Source: Pilibacter termitis
GTDB lineage: Bacteria; Bacillota; Bacilli; Lactobacillales; Streptococcaceae
DNA: 64,000 nucleotides
Direction of reading: 5' to 3'
NCBI RefSeq assembly: GCF_900167335.1
Contig: NZ_FUXI01000005.1
Location: forward strand, 1-64,000
The notes under the pieces were generated by a model. The model had not been told where the DNA came from. It ran no database searches and was given only the letters and a program-made list of their open reading frames with translations. Numbering within the stretch: the stretch's first letter is position 1; every line of letters starts with the position of its first letter. Positions 36,599 through 45,820 of this stretch are shown here, one piece after another. A program made the translations under genes and the position numbers.

Positions 36599-37042
36599 AT
36601 GAAAAGAAAACAAGAACGGCAGGAAAAAATTCTTTCGTTAATTCAAGAGATGACGATTTCCACCCAAGAAGAATTATTGAAACAGCTAAGCAAAAATAAC
36701 TTTCAAACAACGCAAGCAACACTTTCTCGAGATATTCAAGAGTTAAATTTAAACAAAATTCGCACGTCACCTGGCAAATTTGCCTATGTGCCACCACGTG
36801 ATACGCATGAAATCTTAGCCGAAGAAGAAATCAGACGCAGTGCGAGTAAAATTGACCGTGTGGATTTTTTGTTGGTTATCCACACGACACTTGGAAAAGC
36901 GGATATTCTTGCCAATATTTTTGACGAGGCAAAAAACGAGGAAATTGTTGGCACAATTGCAGGTGCAGATACATTATTCATCGCCTTCCGTGACAAACAA
37001 ATTGCCAAAAAGTATGAGGAAAAATTTAAAGGGTATCTCTAG
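36599..37042 (+). CDS. argR: ArgR-family arginine repressor/activator
   Basis: This 147-residue protein has the ArgR N-terminal winged HTH (about 1-70, with TISTQEELLKQL and TTQATLSRDIQELNLNKIR) and the C-terminal hexamerisation/arginine-binding domain (about 80-147). In that domain the GTIAGADTLFIAFRD segment carries the arginine-contacting GxDxxxI-type motif. AGGAG precedes the ATG. It likely responds to arginine and controls arginine metabolism genes elsewhere. Confidence 0.94.
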   Translation: MKRKQERQEKILSLIQEMTISTQEELLKQLSKNNFQTTQATLSRDIQELNLNKIRTSPGKFAYVPPRDTHEILAEEEIRRSASKIDRVDFLLVIHTTLGKADILANIFDEAKNEEIVGTIAGADTLFIAFRDKQIAKKYEEKFKGYL

Positions 37043-37047
37043 TAAAA

Positions 37048-37169
37048 AGAAAAGCGGAGAGGGGCGGTTTGAAGTCTGCAACAGTGAACACTGTCGTTTA
37101 TTTACTCGCAACGTCAGTTGCGAGCGACATTGTGAACAGTTGCCAGACTTCAGCCCCTCGTAGCTAGAC
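37048..37169 (+). repeat. Single family A palindromic repeat after argR
   Basis: It runs from AGAAAAGCGG to GCTAGAC on the + strand, the orientation that matches the rightward argR gene, and begins 5 bases after the argR stop. Outer arms are GTTTGAAGTCTGCAAC/GTTGCCAGACTTC, middle arms TGTCG/CGACA and inner hairpin CTCGCAAC/GTTGCGAG. Because the strand is flipped with the gene, it supports the rule that orientation follows the upstream gene. Confidence 0.93.
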
Positions 37170-37195
37170 AAAAAAATAAGCAAGGAGCCAAACAA

Positions 37196-38068
37196 ATGAT
37201 TAAACTTATAGCAAGCGATATGGACGGGACTCTTGTGACGGGACATATTGATATTTCAGATTTTACTGCCAAGGCGATTAAAAAAGCTCAAGAAAGTGGC
37301 ATTACCTTTGTCGTAGCGACAGGAAGAAATTACCAAGAGGCAGAAATTCCGCTAAAAAATGCGGGCATTGAATGTTCTGTTATCGGAGTGAATGGTGCGG
37401 CAATTTTTGACAAAGACGGCAACAGTATTCGCACGGTTGCACTTGACAAAGAGATTGTCTTACAATTAATAGACTTACTTGAAGAATTTGGGCTGTATGC
37501 CGAACTTGGTACAAATAAAGGGATTTTTTCGGAAAATCATGCACAGCGGATTGAGTTTTTCGCACAAAATATTGCTGAGAGCTTGCCACATTTGACATTT
37601 AAGCAAGCAGTGGCAATGTCTAGCACGGCAATGCAGTTTTTCCATATTCAATATGTAAAAAATCTGCGTGAAATTGTTCTACAAAAAGACATTGAGGTGC
37701 TAAAATTTTTCGTTATGTCGCATGACGGAAATGTCTCTTTTGCTCCGTTTCGCAAAAAAGTGGCGGAAGAAAATCTCGAAGTGATTATCACGTCAAGTGG
37801 TGAATACAACATCGAAATCAACCACATCAATGCACAAAAAGGACTAGCGGTCAAAGCTCTCGCTGATAAGTTAGGCATTGAGGCGAGTGAAGTAATGACA
37901 ATTGGCGACAGTTTCAATGATGTTTCTATGCTTGAGTATGCAGGTGTGAGTTTTGCAATGGGCAATGCTCATGATGAGGTGAAAAAACACGCAAAATATA
38001 TTACAGGAACAAACGAAGAAAATGGTGTAGGAACAGCAATTTTACGAGCGATAGAAGAAAATCTTTAG
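37196..38068 (+). CDS. Cof-type HAD-IIB family phosphatase
   Basis: This 290-residue cytoplasmic hydrolase has HAD motif I DMDGTLV (Asp8, Asp10), motif II around VVATGRN, and motifs III and IV at GLAVKALADKLGI and MTIGDSFNDVSML. The C2B cap between about 85 and 195 marks the Cof/YidA type, which dephosphorylates sugar phosphates, FMN or PLP. The exact substrate is unknown. AAGGAG lies upstream, and the next gene follows after 20 bases. Confidence 0.92.
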   Translation: MIKLIASDMDGTLVTGHIDISDFTAKAIKKAQESGITFVVATGRNYQEAEIPLKNAGIECSVIGVNGAAIFDKDGNSIRTVALDKEIVLQLIDLLEEFGLYAELGTNKGIFSENHAQRIEFFAQNIAESLPHLTFKQAVAMSSTAMQFFHIQYVKNLREIVLQKDIEVLKFFVMSHDGNVSFAPFRKKVAEENLEVIITSSGEYNIEINHINAQKGLAVKALADKLGIEASEVMTIGDSFNDVSMLEYAGVSFAMGNAHDEVKKHAKYITGTNEENGVGTAILRAIEENL

Positions 38069-38088
38069 CAAGAGGAGGTGAACAGGTA

Positions 38089-38607
38089 ATGTGTGAATTT
38101 TATATCCAACAACGTACGCTTTCTGACGGCAAACGCTCCATTGTTTTGGACGAAAATGCACGTCCTGTTTATTTCTTAACAGGCTCTATGCTCTCAAATG
38201 GAGATACGCTTTCTCTCTACGATATGAGCGGTCGCAAACTTGTCGAAATCAAACAAGTTGGGCAACTGCTCGGTCGTCACTACGATATTTTTGTCAACAA
38301 TGAAAAAATCGCAACACTAAAGAAAAAATGGACGTTTACTTTTCAAGATATTTATTTTGTCGAACAACTCAACTGGACAATCCAAGGAAACCTTCATGCT
38401 CATCATTATCAAATCATGAAAGGTATTTTCCAAGTTTTGAAAATGTATCCTGCAAGCACAAGCGTAGGCGATGTCTATTGCTTAGAAATCTCCGAGAAAG
38501 AAAACGCACCTGTGGCGATTGTTCTTGCGTTTGTTCTCGATTATTGGGTGTTTTCTGGAAAACGGCTGGAGATGAAAAGTTTTTCTGGCGAGGTAAAATT
38601 GGTGTGA
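38089..38607 (+). CDS. LURP-one-related/YxjI-like protein
   Basis: This 172-residue, beta-rich protein resembles the tubby-like LURP-one/YxjI family, with MxEFYIQQ-type start, ENARPVYFLTGS, LYDMSGRKLVEIKQ and the closing LAFVLDYW. Function is not established; membrane-lipid binding has been suggested for the fold. AGAGGAGG precedes the ATG, and it probably shares a transcript with the HAD phosphatase. Confidence 0.78.
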   Translation: MCEFYIQQRTLSDGKRSIVLDENARPVYFLTGSMLSNGDTLSLYDMSGRKLVEIKQVGQLLGRHYDIFVNNEKIATLKKKWTFTFQDIYFVEQLNWTIQGNLHAHHYQIMKGIFQVLKMYPASTSVGDVYCLEISEKENAPVAIVLAFVLDYWVFSGKRLEMKSFSGEVKLV

Positions 38608-38620
38608 CGAATAATGCATA

Positions 38621-38688
38621 GTATCTCTAAAAACTCTGCTTAAAACTAGCTAATTTAGTCTTAAGCGGAGCTTTTAGAGGTACCCTTA
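38621..38688. repeat. Inverted-repeat family B copy
   Basis: GTATCTCTAAAAACTC on the left and GAGCTTTTAGAGGTACCC on the right flank a shortened core (TAAAACTAGCTAATTTAGTC). It ends immediately before the stop codon of the ABC ATPase gene and separates convergent genes. Confidence 0.75.
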
Positions 38689-38689
38689 A

Positions 38690-39340
38690 CTATCTATTAT
38701 TTAACTTATCCATAGAAAATGAAAGTTCAGCTTGTTCGATAACATAAGGGTCATGGCTTACAACGACAACTGTTTTCCCTTTCTCGACTTCCTTTTTTAG
38801 TAGTTGAATGATTTCATCTCTATTTTTCTCATCTAAAGAGCCAGTAGGCTCATCTGCTAAAATGAGTCTGCTAGGTTTTAAAATCACACGGGCAAGTGCC
38901 ACACGTTGCTTTTCCCCGCCAGACAAATGGTAAATCTTTGTTTTCAAAGAGTGTTTAAGGTTTACTTCACTTAATGCATTGTTTTGTTTTTCCCTTTTTT
39001 CTTTTTTACTTAGCTTTTCATAGCACAAGGCAATATCCAAATTTTCCTGAATCGTTTCATCTTCTATCAGAGCATAATTTTGAAACATATACGACATGAA
39101 ATTTCGCCTTAATAATAATGCCTCTGTTGCATACCTTGGGGGTGCTTTTCTGTTGAATAGTGTTAATTCTCCGCTATCAAAAGAATCAATCAATCCAATC
39201 ATATTCAATAAAGTGGATTTCCCACTTCCGCTCTCGCCATAAATCACGACAAATTTTTTCTCTGGAATGTGCAAAGTGATGTTTTTTAATACTTCTTTTC
39301 CTTTGAATGACTTATTTAATTTAGAAATTTTTACCACCAT
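38690..39340 (-). CDS. ABC transporter ATP-binding protein of the bacteriocin locus
   Basis: This 216-residue ATPase has Walker A YGESGSGKST, signature LSGGEKQR and Walker B LILADEPTGSLDEKN, typical of the MacB/LolD/FtsE class. It is 4 bases downstream of the DUF1430-type membrane protein gene, with which it should form an exporter or immunity complex for the lactococcin-972-like peptide. Confidence 0.92.
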   Translation of the reverse strand: MVVKISKLNKSFKGKEVLKNITLHIPEKKFVVIYGESGSGKSTLLNMIGLIDSFDSGELTLFNRKAPPRYATEALLLRRNFMSYMFQNYALIEDETIQENLDIALCYEKLSKKEKREKQNNALSEVNLKHSLKTKIYHLSGGEKQRVALARVILKPSRLILADEPTGSLDEKNRDEIIQLLKKEVEKGKTVVVVSHDPYVIEQAELSFSMDKLNNR

Positions 39341-39344
39341 ATTT

Positions 39345-41408
39345 TTATTTTCCTTTCAACGTTTCATCCATACTCCGTTTTTCCATGCACATCAAAGTAA
39401 GCAACACCACGAGTATCTCTATCACAAAAAACACGGAAACCGCAATCATTGCATTCACTTTTTCTTTGTAGTACAAAACGGATAAAAAGAGCAAACAGTA
39501 TTCACTAAGTGTCAACAGGAATAATGTTTGATAGGTTTTGTATAAAGAAATCCCATGTATTCGTTTGATAACGAATTTTTTCTTCTTTTGCTGAAAATAA
39601 AACATTGTGCTACTAATAATCAAACTCAGAATCAAATAAACAGCTAATGCTTTTTCTTGAACATATTCTCGTATATTTCCAATTGTCTCTTTTAACAAAA
39701 AATCATCCAATTTATTTAAAGGAACAAGTGAAGTGTATGTATCCTCACGCTCGATTTCTTTCAAAATAGGCAAATATTCTTGATATGTTTTCTCTACACT
39801 TCCATTTAATTTGATTTTCATAGAAGTTTCAAAAGAATTCCCGCTTAAAAAATTCGGCAAGAGAAACTGCTTATTTTTTTCCGTTTGTACTAAAATAAGA
39901 TTTGGGTGGGTAATCAAAGGTTTCTTATCAAATCCACTCAATCGTTGTTCGTTTTTGATAAGATAAATCTCTAATTTAGGTTCTTCATTGCCAAATTCTG
40001 TATTGCTATAAAGCGAACGAATTTCTTTTAGAGATTCTGAATTGTAATACTGCTTAATCTCTTCTAACTTAGAAGAAAATTTTTCAGGGACGAGCAAAAC
40101 AACAGAGGTTTCATCATCTGAAATATTCACTTTCTTGCCTGTTACCGTTTCAATCGGAAATTTTTTCAAATAATTTGGATTAACTACGAGGGTTTTGGAT
40201 AGTTCATCATTTTGATTATAATAATCATGAGAGAAAAAATATAGCCCTCCATTTTGATTCATTTTATCGTAAATTTTAAATGCCAAACTTTCATAGAAAA
40301 AATTTTCCTCTGGTTTTTGGAGCAACATCGTCTCTTTTCCAATGGAAATAGGATAAAAAACTGCGTATTCCTCGTTCTTATTTGATAGTTCTATACTATT
40401 TTTCACTTTTCTTGCATTATCTATTAAAGGAAACAATGTTGGTATCAAAGTAAAGAGGATCACAAATTTCACCCCATGCTCTAAGAATGCCAGTTTTTTA
40501 TCATAAGATTTATGGTTGAGTTGATTAACCGTTGACAAATGGAACAAGATAAGTAAGGCGACATACAATATCCCTAAATAACCTAGAATAAAAACGATTA
40601 GGTAAATAAAATAGTTTAGAGCATACATTTGTAAAATACCAACTTCTAACATAACAGCCAGTAAATACAAAACACTCATTCCTTTTGTGAAAACAATCTT
40701 TGAAAATTGTTGTCCTACACTCAATCCATGTAAAGTGTAAAGACCTACTTTTTTACTTTCACAATAAAGCCATGCAATAGAGAATACGCTTAGGAAGAAA
40801 ATGGATAAAGTAAGTGACTGAGAAAAAGATGAATTAGCCTCTAAATTTACTTCTTCCTTTTCTATTGTTTGAAATGAATTGATTGGATACGTCTCTCCTG
40901 TGACTTGTTCATAATCTATTTTCAATTTCTCTAAAAATTTATTGAACTCTACTTTTTCCTTTGTTAAAACAAAAAAAGTTGCAACATCTAAAGAGTTTGC
41001 CTGTTGAAAATCCTCAAGAATAAAATTGACTGTTCCATGTTTTCCAAATATTTTTTTAGAGCTATTTTTAAATCTTTTCTCCAAAATAGAATGTTTTTTA
41101 TCCGTGGTGAAAAAATATAAATTTGAACTCTCTTCATTTTTTCTCGGTTCAATAGTATAGGAGGTCGACCGTGCAATGAGTTCTACTTCAAATTCTTTTG
41201 CTAATGCACTTAGTTTTTCGATTAGTTTTTGTCTATTTTGAAAAGTTCCTTTTCTACTAGGTAAAACAAAGGAAGGATATTGCTTTTCAATGTGGAATTG
41301 AGCTTTGATCTCTTTTATTTCTTCCTTCTGTCTGAAATGAACAGAACTTAATCCAACAATTAATAAGAAAAAAAACATCAATGCTGATTTGTGTAATTTT
41401 GTATTCAT
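39345..41408 (-). CDS. Bacteriocin-associated integral membrane protein (DUF1430-type)
   Basis: This 687-residue protein has an N-terminal TM (about 8-25) and a block of TM helices (about 200-325). A large extracytoplasmic domain (about 345-570) and three C-terminal TM helices complete a MacB-like permease layout. Proteins of this type stand beside lactococcin 972 genes and are annotated as transport/immunity partners. The order here, precursor then membrane protein then ATPase, is the same. Confidence 0.8.
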   Translation of the reverse strand: MNTKLHKSALMFFFLLIVGLSSVHFRQKEEIKEIKAQFHIEKQYPSFVLPSRKGTFQNRQKLIEKLSALAKEFEVELIARSTSYTIEPRKNEESSNLYFFTTDKKHSILEKRFKNSSKKIFGKHGTVNFILEDFQQANSLDVATFFVLTKEKVEFNKFLEKLKIDYEQVTGETYPINSFQTIEKEEVNLEANSSFSQSLTLSIFFLSVFSIAWLYCESKKVGLYTLHGLSVGQQFSKIVFTKGMSVLYLLAVMLEVGILQMYALNYFIYLIVFILGYLGILYVALLILFHLSTVNQLNHKSYDKKLAFLEHGVKFVILFTLIPTLFPLIDNARKVKNSIELSNKNEEYAVFYPISIGKETMLLQKPEENFFYESLAFKIYDKMNQNGGLYFFSHDYYNQNDELSKTLVVNPNYLKKFPIETVTGKKVNISDDETSVVLLVPEKFSSKLEEIKQYYNSESLKEIRSLYSNTEFGNEEPKLEIYLIKNEQRLSGFDKKPLITHPNLILVQTEKNKQFLLPNFLSGNSFETSMKIKLNGSVEKTYQEYLPILKEIEREDTYTSLVPLNKLDDFLLKETIGNIREYVQEKALAVYLILSLIISSTMFYFQQKKKKFVIKRIHGISLYKTYQTLFLLTLSEYCLLFLSVLYYKEKVNAMIAVSVFFVIEILVVLLTLMCMEKRSMDETLKGK

Positions 41409-41433
41409 TGTATTCTCGATTCTGTTTTATTTG

Positions 41434-41507
41434 AAGGGTACCTCTAAAAACTCCGGTTAAGCCAAAACTAGCAATTTTGGATAAGCGTGAGTTTTTAGAG
41501 GTGTCCT
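41434..41507. repeat. Inverted-repeat family B copy in the bacteriocin operon
   Basis: GGGTACCTCTAAAAACTC on the left and GAGTTTTTAGAGGTGTCC on the right flank AAAACTAGCAATTTTGG. It lies between the bacteriocin precursor gene and its membrane-protein partner, 26 bases upstream of the latter's ATG. A further half-end (TTTTTAGAGATACCC) is at 41557-41571. Confidence 0.78.
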
Positions 41508-41518
41508 GAAAATAAGCA

Positions 41519-41558
41519 GAAGATTTCATTGTTTTTTACTAACGAAATCTTCTGTTTT
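41519..41558 (-). terminator. Hairpin after the bacteriocin precursor gene
   Basis: AGAAGATTTC (41521-41530) and GAAATCTTCT (41547-41556) pair perfectly. On the minus strand it follows the precursor stop, and the trailing T run is weak. It may attenuate transcription so that precursor mRNA exceeds that of the transporter. Confidence 0.5.
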
Positions 41559-41569
41559 TAGAGATACCC

Positions 41570-42088
41570 TTAATAGATATTGTAGAAAGCTTGAGCTTGT
41601 CCCTCACCTGAGTTAGCAACAACTTTTGCACAAGCCCATTTACCAGCTTCGGCATATACACGACCACTGGATTTGCTGCCTACTTTTGCCGTAGCAGAAT
41701 GAAGACGTTTCTTATGAAGAAAATTAGAGAATGACCCTTTTTTCCCCCATGCTACTTGTGGATAGCCGAGAGAGCCATAAACCCATTGTCCATCTTCTAC
41801 CCATGTAATTCCATATGACTGAATAGATTTGTTTTTTGATATGAAACTTGTGTCATTCGCACTAATTACTTTTCCATTATCATCTAATACAACCGCACCA
41901 GACATTGGACTACTTTTATTAATGCTCACTTCCCCAGCAAAAGCACTAATAGAAGTGAAAGCAAGTGTAGCAATAAAAAGCGTTGCAGTTGCTGTCACTG
42001 TAATCTTTTTCATCTGTTTCCACTTTGTTTCTTCTTTCTCAAACAAAGTTTCTTTATTGGATTCATAATGTTTTAACTCTTTTACCAT
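41570..42088 (-). CDS. Lactococcin 972-family bacteriocin precursor
   Basis: This 172-residue secreted protein has a signal peptide whose hydrophobic core is about residues 29-48, with probable cleavage after AFAG. The mature part has the family pattern: GITWVEDGQWVYG, aromatic/Gly segments, a KKRLHSATAKVG stretch, GKWACAKV and the end AFYNIY. Lactococcin 972 blocks septum formation by binding lipid II. AGGAGG lies 5 bases before the ATG at 42088, giving 25 unusual hydrophilic residues ahead of the signal core. An internal ATG at 42013 (MKKITVTA) would give a normal signal peptide but has a weak ribosome site. Confidence 0.85.
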   Translation of the reverse strand: MVKELKHYESNKETLFEKEETKWKQMKKITVTATATLFIATLAFTSISAFAGEVSINKSSPMSGAVVLDDNGKVISANDTSFISKNKSIQSYGITWVEDGQWVYGSLGYPQVAWGKKGSFSNFLHKKRLHSATAKVGSKSSGRVYAEAGKWACAKVVANSGEGQAQAFYNIY

Positions 42089-42414
42089 AGTATCCTCCTA
42101 CTTTTTGGCTTTTTCCATTTCAATACCAAAAGCCTGCTCTAAAAAACAATTTCCACACAACGAGCAGAATTACGCAAAAATTGATTTTTAACTTTTGGTT
42201 TGCCCTAACATTTGTCAAGACACACTGAGTATAACACATTTTTTCGAATAAAGAACAAAATCAAGTCACGAAAACTAAATATACGAAAATTCGTCATTTA
42301 TTTTAAAAAAAACACTTAATTCAGATTTTATCAAACTTCCCCTCATGCTAAAATTATCAAAAGTGAAAGAAATAATGGAAAAATCTCAAACAAAAAATCA
42401 GAATACCTCAAAAA

Positions 42415-42466
42415 AATCGGCTTAATCCAAAACAAGCAATTTCGGTAAGCGTGAATTTTTAAAGGG
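42415..42466. repeat. Truncated family B remnant adjoining the next copy
   Basis: The stretch GGCTTAATCCAAAACAAGC followed by GTGAATTTTTAAAGGGCACC reads like the right half of a family B element. It shares its GGGCACC end with the next copy, which starts at 42464. The rest of 42089-42414 is AT-rich with no gene seen. Confidence 0.55.
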
Positions 42467-42802
42467 CACCTCTAAAAACTCCGTTTAATCCAAAATTAGC
42501 TAGTTTTTCTTGTTTTCGAGGAAATCGACGAAAGCTATGTGGTTCATAGAAAAGCGAAGAAGTGCGTTAAGGAGTTTGCAACAGTGAGCCGTGTCGTTTA
42601 TTTACCGCTACACTTCGTTTCGCATACAGTCTTTCTAAGAATCAAAGATTCTTGAAAGACTAGCATCGAAACTTTAGTTTCGAGCGACACTACGAACAGT
42701 TGCCAAACTCCTGCACTTCGGAGCTAGACAAGGTTGAGGAGACTGACGAAGAAAATCGGGAAACTAGCAATTTTGGATAAGCGTGAGTTTTTAGAGGTGC
42801 CC
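42464..42802. repeat. Family B inverted repeat interrupted by a family A element
   Basis: The left part (GGGCACCTCTAAAAACTC with core up to AAATTAGCTAG) and the right part (AACTAGCAATTTTGG with GAGTTTTTAGAGGTGCCC) together would make one ordinary family B unit. About 260 bp including a complete family A copy is inserted between them. This dates the family A insertion after the family B insertion at this site. Confidence 0.75.
42548..42729 (+). repeat. Enlarged family A repeat nested in family B
   Basis: It runs from AGAAAAGCG to GCTAGAC. Outer arms AAGGAGTTTGCAAC/GTTGCCAAACTCCT and middle arms GTGTCG/CGACAC are complementary. The inner part is longer than usual: TCGAAAC/GTTTCGA plus an extra hairpin, AGTCTTTC through GAAAGACT, containing AAGAATC/GATTCTT. 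It is the only copy that does not directly follow a stop codon. Confidence 0.85.
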
Positions 42803-42813
42803 TAAAGATACTC

Positions 42814-43479
42814 TTATTTCTCATTTTCTTTCATCAAGTGTTCTATATAGTTTTCTAATTCTTCATTCGAGTGAAATTCATTTTTAAAAGGATAGATTTT
42901 CTTCCTTGTCAAATACAAAATTTCATCACTCATTTGAAACGCCAAGTTGGACGTGTGGGTGGAAAAAATAATCAAGACTTCATTTTTTATTTTTTGAAAT
43001 TCTTTATTGATTTTCTTTACCGTTAAAATATCTAATTCAGCAAAGGGTTCATCTAGTAACAAAACTTTCGGCTTAATTAAGAAAATTAATATCATCATTA
43101 ATTTATACTTCATTCCTGCCGAATATTCTGCTATATACATATCTTTTGAGTCCAACATCTCAAATTTCTCCAGCCATTCATTGATCACTTCTACTTCTAT
43201 CTTTTTCTTCTTATGCTCTAATGTTAAAGTGAGAAATTCTAGTCCTGTAATATATTCAAAGATTATCATATGCTCTGTTATAAGCATTACATCATCATTA
43301 TCAAAAACTCGACCTTCATCAATACTCAAGTGTCCACTTATAATATTTAATAATGTGGTTTTACCTATCCCGTTTTTCCCAAATATGCTATAAACTTTAT
43401 TTTTTTCAAACTCAAAAGATAAGTTATCTATTACTTTTCTACTACCGTCATAGGTTTTTACAATTTTTTCAATCTTCAT
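42814..43479 (-). CDS. ABC transporter ATP-binding protein
   Basis: This 221-residue ATPase has Walker A GKNGIGKTT, Walker B KVLLLDEPFAELD and a degenerate signature, YSAGMKYK. It is grouped with three membrane-protein genes immediately upstream (43537-45820). Small ATPases with YSxGM signatures are common in bacteriocin/antibiotic self-protection exporters, but the substrate here is unknown. Strongly AT-rich codon use. Confidence 0.88.
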   Translation of the reverse strand: MKIEKIVKTYDGSRKVIDNLSFEFEKNKVYSIFGKNGIGKTTLLNIISGHLSIDEGRVFDNDDVMLITEHMIIFEYITGLEFLTLTLEHKKKKIEVEVINEWLEKFEMLDSKDMYIAEYSAGMKYKLMMILIFLIKPKVLLLDEPFAELDILTVKKINKEFQKIKNEVLIIFSTHTSNLAFQMSDEILYLTRKKIYPFKNEFHSNEELENYIEHLMKENEK

Positions 43480-43536
43480 ATTCTCTCCTTAAACAAATAA
43501 ATTTTCAATGATAGCTATGTCCCTACTCCTCGTTTG

Positions 43537-44823
43537 TTATTTTCCTCTCCATACCAAGAAAAGTGTCATTAAAACAATTGGGATAAAGAATGTAATTTCC
43601 AATAATTTTAACTTCATTCTATCGGTATGTTTGCTAGAAAGAACTACTCCATATAAAACAAATAACAGGAACATTGCAATCAAAAATAATAGTGTGTTTA
43701 CAAAAAAATAACACAACGCAGATTCTAAATTTTCATTTAGTAAAAGCGTAAGGGTCATTACGATTGTAATTTGTAGCCAAAAAGTCCGTTTAAAAATGAG
43801 CCATAAACTTCTATATGTTTTTTGTGTAATTTTTAAATAACTAAGATACTTTTCATTGACTAAATATTTTGAGTTGAAAGGACTTATGAAAAACACGAGA
43901 ACCAAAGTTAATATACCGTTTTTTGTCTGAGTGGTCATCGGAAGTAAAAACGAGAGTATAATCATACCCGATATAAAACCTATTGTCGCTTGTACTTCTT
44001 GAAAAAATAAATCTCTATTCAACGATTTCAAATGTTTTAGAAAGAAATTCACATGATTCAACCGCTTATCTTTTTGCTTTATTTGTACCATTTTTATCCC
44101 CAGTTGTACCCATGCAAAGCTAATAATCATTAAGAGAGAAATCGTTCTATTACTCAAAAGTTCTATAATTTTGCTAATCGTGAAATGTTCAAAAGATACA
44201 TTCACTCCCAGTAATAAAAATAATTTGACTAGTATTAATAGCGAAAAAAACAATAAGTAAACTGTCGGTTTCTTTTCCTTCTTGGAATACTCTTCTAATT
44301 CTAAGTGATAAATACAGACTTTCCATACAGAAAACAAAAAGGAAACTACCACCGCTGGAAACAACACATAATCTACTACTGCAACACTATCTGTTACTTG
44401 TAAGAACACAAAATAAAATACAAACGGAATAAAAACAAACAACTCTTCTTTCATATAATAAAAGGATAAATTAGAAATAAGTTGCCGTTGTTCTTCTTTT
44501 GTGAATAAAGTAGAACGATAATAATCCAAATGACGAACTTTGAATATCTCATTATCACGAAGAATGGCAGCTTCAGTAAACACTAGTTTCGAGAAGAAAA
44601 ATAGCAAACTTGTTAACAGTAAACCGTTTACTGAAACTAAATGATTGTATTGAATAAAAAATAAAATCACGCTTATAATCGTTATCAAAAAATATTCTCT
44701 TCTACGAAAAAAGAAAAAGATAATTTTCCAAAGTATTTCTGGTAAACGAGGAAGATAAAGACTATACTGTTCTTTAAATTTCTCATACCTCAGAAAAGTA
44801 ATAAAACGGTTTATTTTACTCAT
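43537..44823 (-). CDS. Polytopic membrane protein, probable ABC permease
   Basis: About 428 residues from the ATG at 44823 (MSKINRF), with GGAG upstream. About ten hydrophobic segments with short charged loops suggest an ABC-2-like or EcsB-like permease. It is followed closely by the ATPase gene, and the upstream gene's stop is 2 bases before its start. No specific family was recognised. Confidence 0.7.
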   Translation of the reverse strand: MSKINRFITFLRYEKFKEQYSLYLPRLPEILWKIIFFFFRRREYFLITIISVILFFIQYNHLVSVNGLLLTSLLFFFSKLVFTEAAILRDNEIFKVRHLDYYRSTLFTKEEQRQLISNLSFYYMKEELFVFIPFVFYFVFLQVTDSVAVVDYVLFPAVVVSFLFSVWKVCIYHLELEEYSKKEKKPTVYLLFFSLLILVKLFLLLGVNVSFEHFTISKIIELLSNRTISLLMIISFAWVQLGIKMVQIKQKDKRLNHVNFFLKHLKSLNRDLFFQEVQATIGFISGMIILSFLLPMTTQTKNGILTLVLVFFISPFNSKYLVNEKYLSYLKITQKTYRSLWLIFKRTFWLQITIVMTLTLLLNENLESALCYFFVNTLLFLIAMFLLFVLYGVVLSSKHTDRMKLKLLEITFFIPIVLMTLFLVWRGK

Positions 44824-44825
44824 AT

Positions 44826-45317
44826 TCACGCTCCTAACATGATCAAAAAAGTACCTAACGAATTATACAGTAACAACAAAAACATATACACACTTACTTG
44901 TTTGATTGACCATTTTTCTATCTTCAACAAAATATAAGCAATTAGTCCAAACATGATGAAAAAGAAAGGACTAAAGCCAATGTTATTGAAAAATTTTATC
45001 CAATCTTCTTCTCGAAGAAAGAAACTAATGATCATGTTTATTGATGAACTTATCCATATTGTATTCCAAATTAAATATTTATATTTTAACCCATATATTA
45101 AAACAATTTTCATAAAAAATGAATAACATAGATAGGTAACTAACATCATTACACCAGCCGAAAGAGCAAATAAAATCATCAAAAAATAATTGCTCGATAG
45201 ACCATTCTCTTCAAGAGTACTCATAGAAATTGATATATAAGAAACCATAAATACCGTGATTACTGTTTGATTCACTCTTTTAGAGTTCAGTATGTTCAAT
45301 CTGCCACCTGCTTTCAA
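44826..45317 (-). CDS. Small membrane protein of the ABC cluster
   Basis: This protein is up to 163 residues with about five TM helices. Start choice is uncertain: the listed start is TTG, and another TTG six codons later has AGGTGG upstream. It is tightly linked to the permease gene after it. Function unknown. Confidence 0.6.
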   Translation of the reverse strand: MKAGGRLNILNSKRVNQTVITVFMVSYISISMSTLEENGLSSNYFLMILFALSAGVMMLVTYLCYSFFMKIVLIYGLKYKYLIWNTIWISSSINMIISFFLREEDWIKFFNNIGFSPFFFIMFGLIAYILLKIEKWSIKQVSVYMFLLLLYNSLGTFLIMLGA

Positions 45318-45322
45318 AAACT

Positions 45323-45820
45323 TTATAGCTGAAGAATGTTAATTATATGAATTGAAAAACAAACGCATATACTCAACGATACAGCTAATACCTTATTTTT
45401 AGAAAAATGGTATAACAACACTCCAAATATAAGTGTTCCTAGCACACTTATTGGATTTAAAAAGGAAAGTGAAAATAAACTCCAGTTTCTAAATATAGGT
45501 TGTATAGCTGTCACAATCATAAAGATTGCATAGGCAATAAATATCTTCTCAAATTGAATTTCTATTTGCAAAATTTCTTTTGAAATAAAAAGTAAAAGTT
45601 CTGAAAAAAGATAAACAATCCCTATGCTGACAATTGAAATAACAATTACAATTATAGCCAATATCAACTTTGCTACGAAATCAGATTTTACAAGTTCTAC
45701 GGAGTGAAAAAATTCCCCTTTTGCTCCTGTATAATAACTACATAAAAATGCTATGATTCTAGCAATAACAACAACCAATAATAGCGGATACATCTTTTTG
45801 ATTTTTAATTTTCCTATCAT
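45323..45820 (-). CDS. Membrane protein of the ABC cluster
   Basis: About 165 residues from the ATG at 45820 (MIGKLKIKK), which has AAAGGAAGG upstream. It has five hydrophobic segments in a Yip1-like spacing; that family link is tentative. It is the first gene of the group ending with the ATPase at 42814. The 217-bp gap upstream holds a terminator for the preceding gene and AT-rich promoter-like sequence. Confidence 0.62.
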   Translation of the reverse strand: MIGKLKIKKMYPLLLVVVIARIIAFLCSYYTGAKGEFFHSVELVKSDFVAKLILAIIVIVISIVSIGIVYLFSELLLFISKEILQIEIQFEKIFIAYAIFMIVTAIQPIFRNWSLFSLSFLNPISVLGTLIFGVLLYHFSKNKVLAVSLSICVCFSIHIINILQL

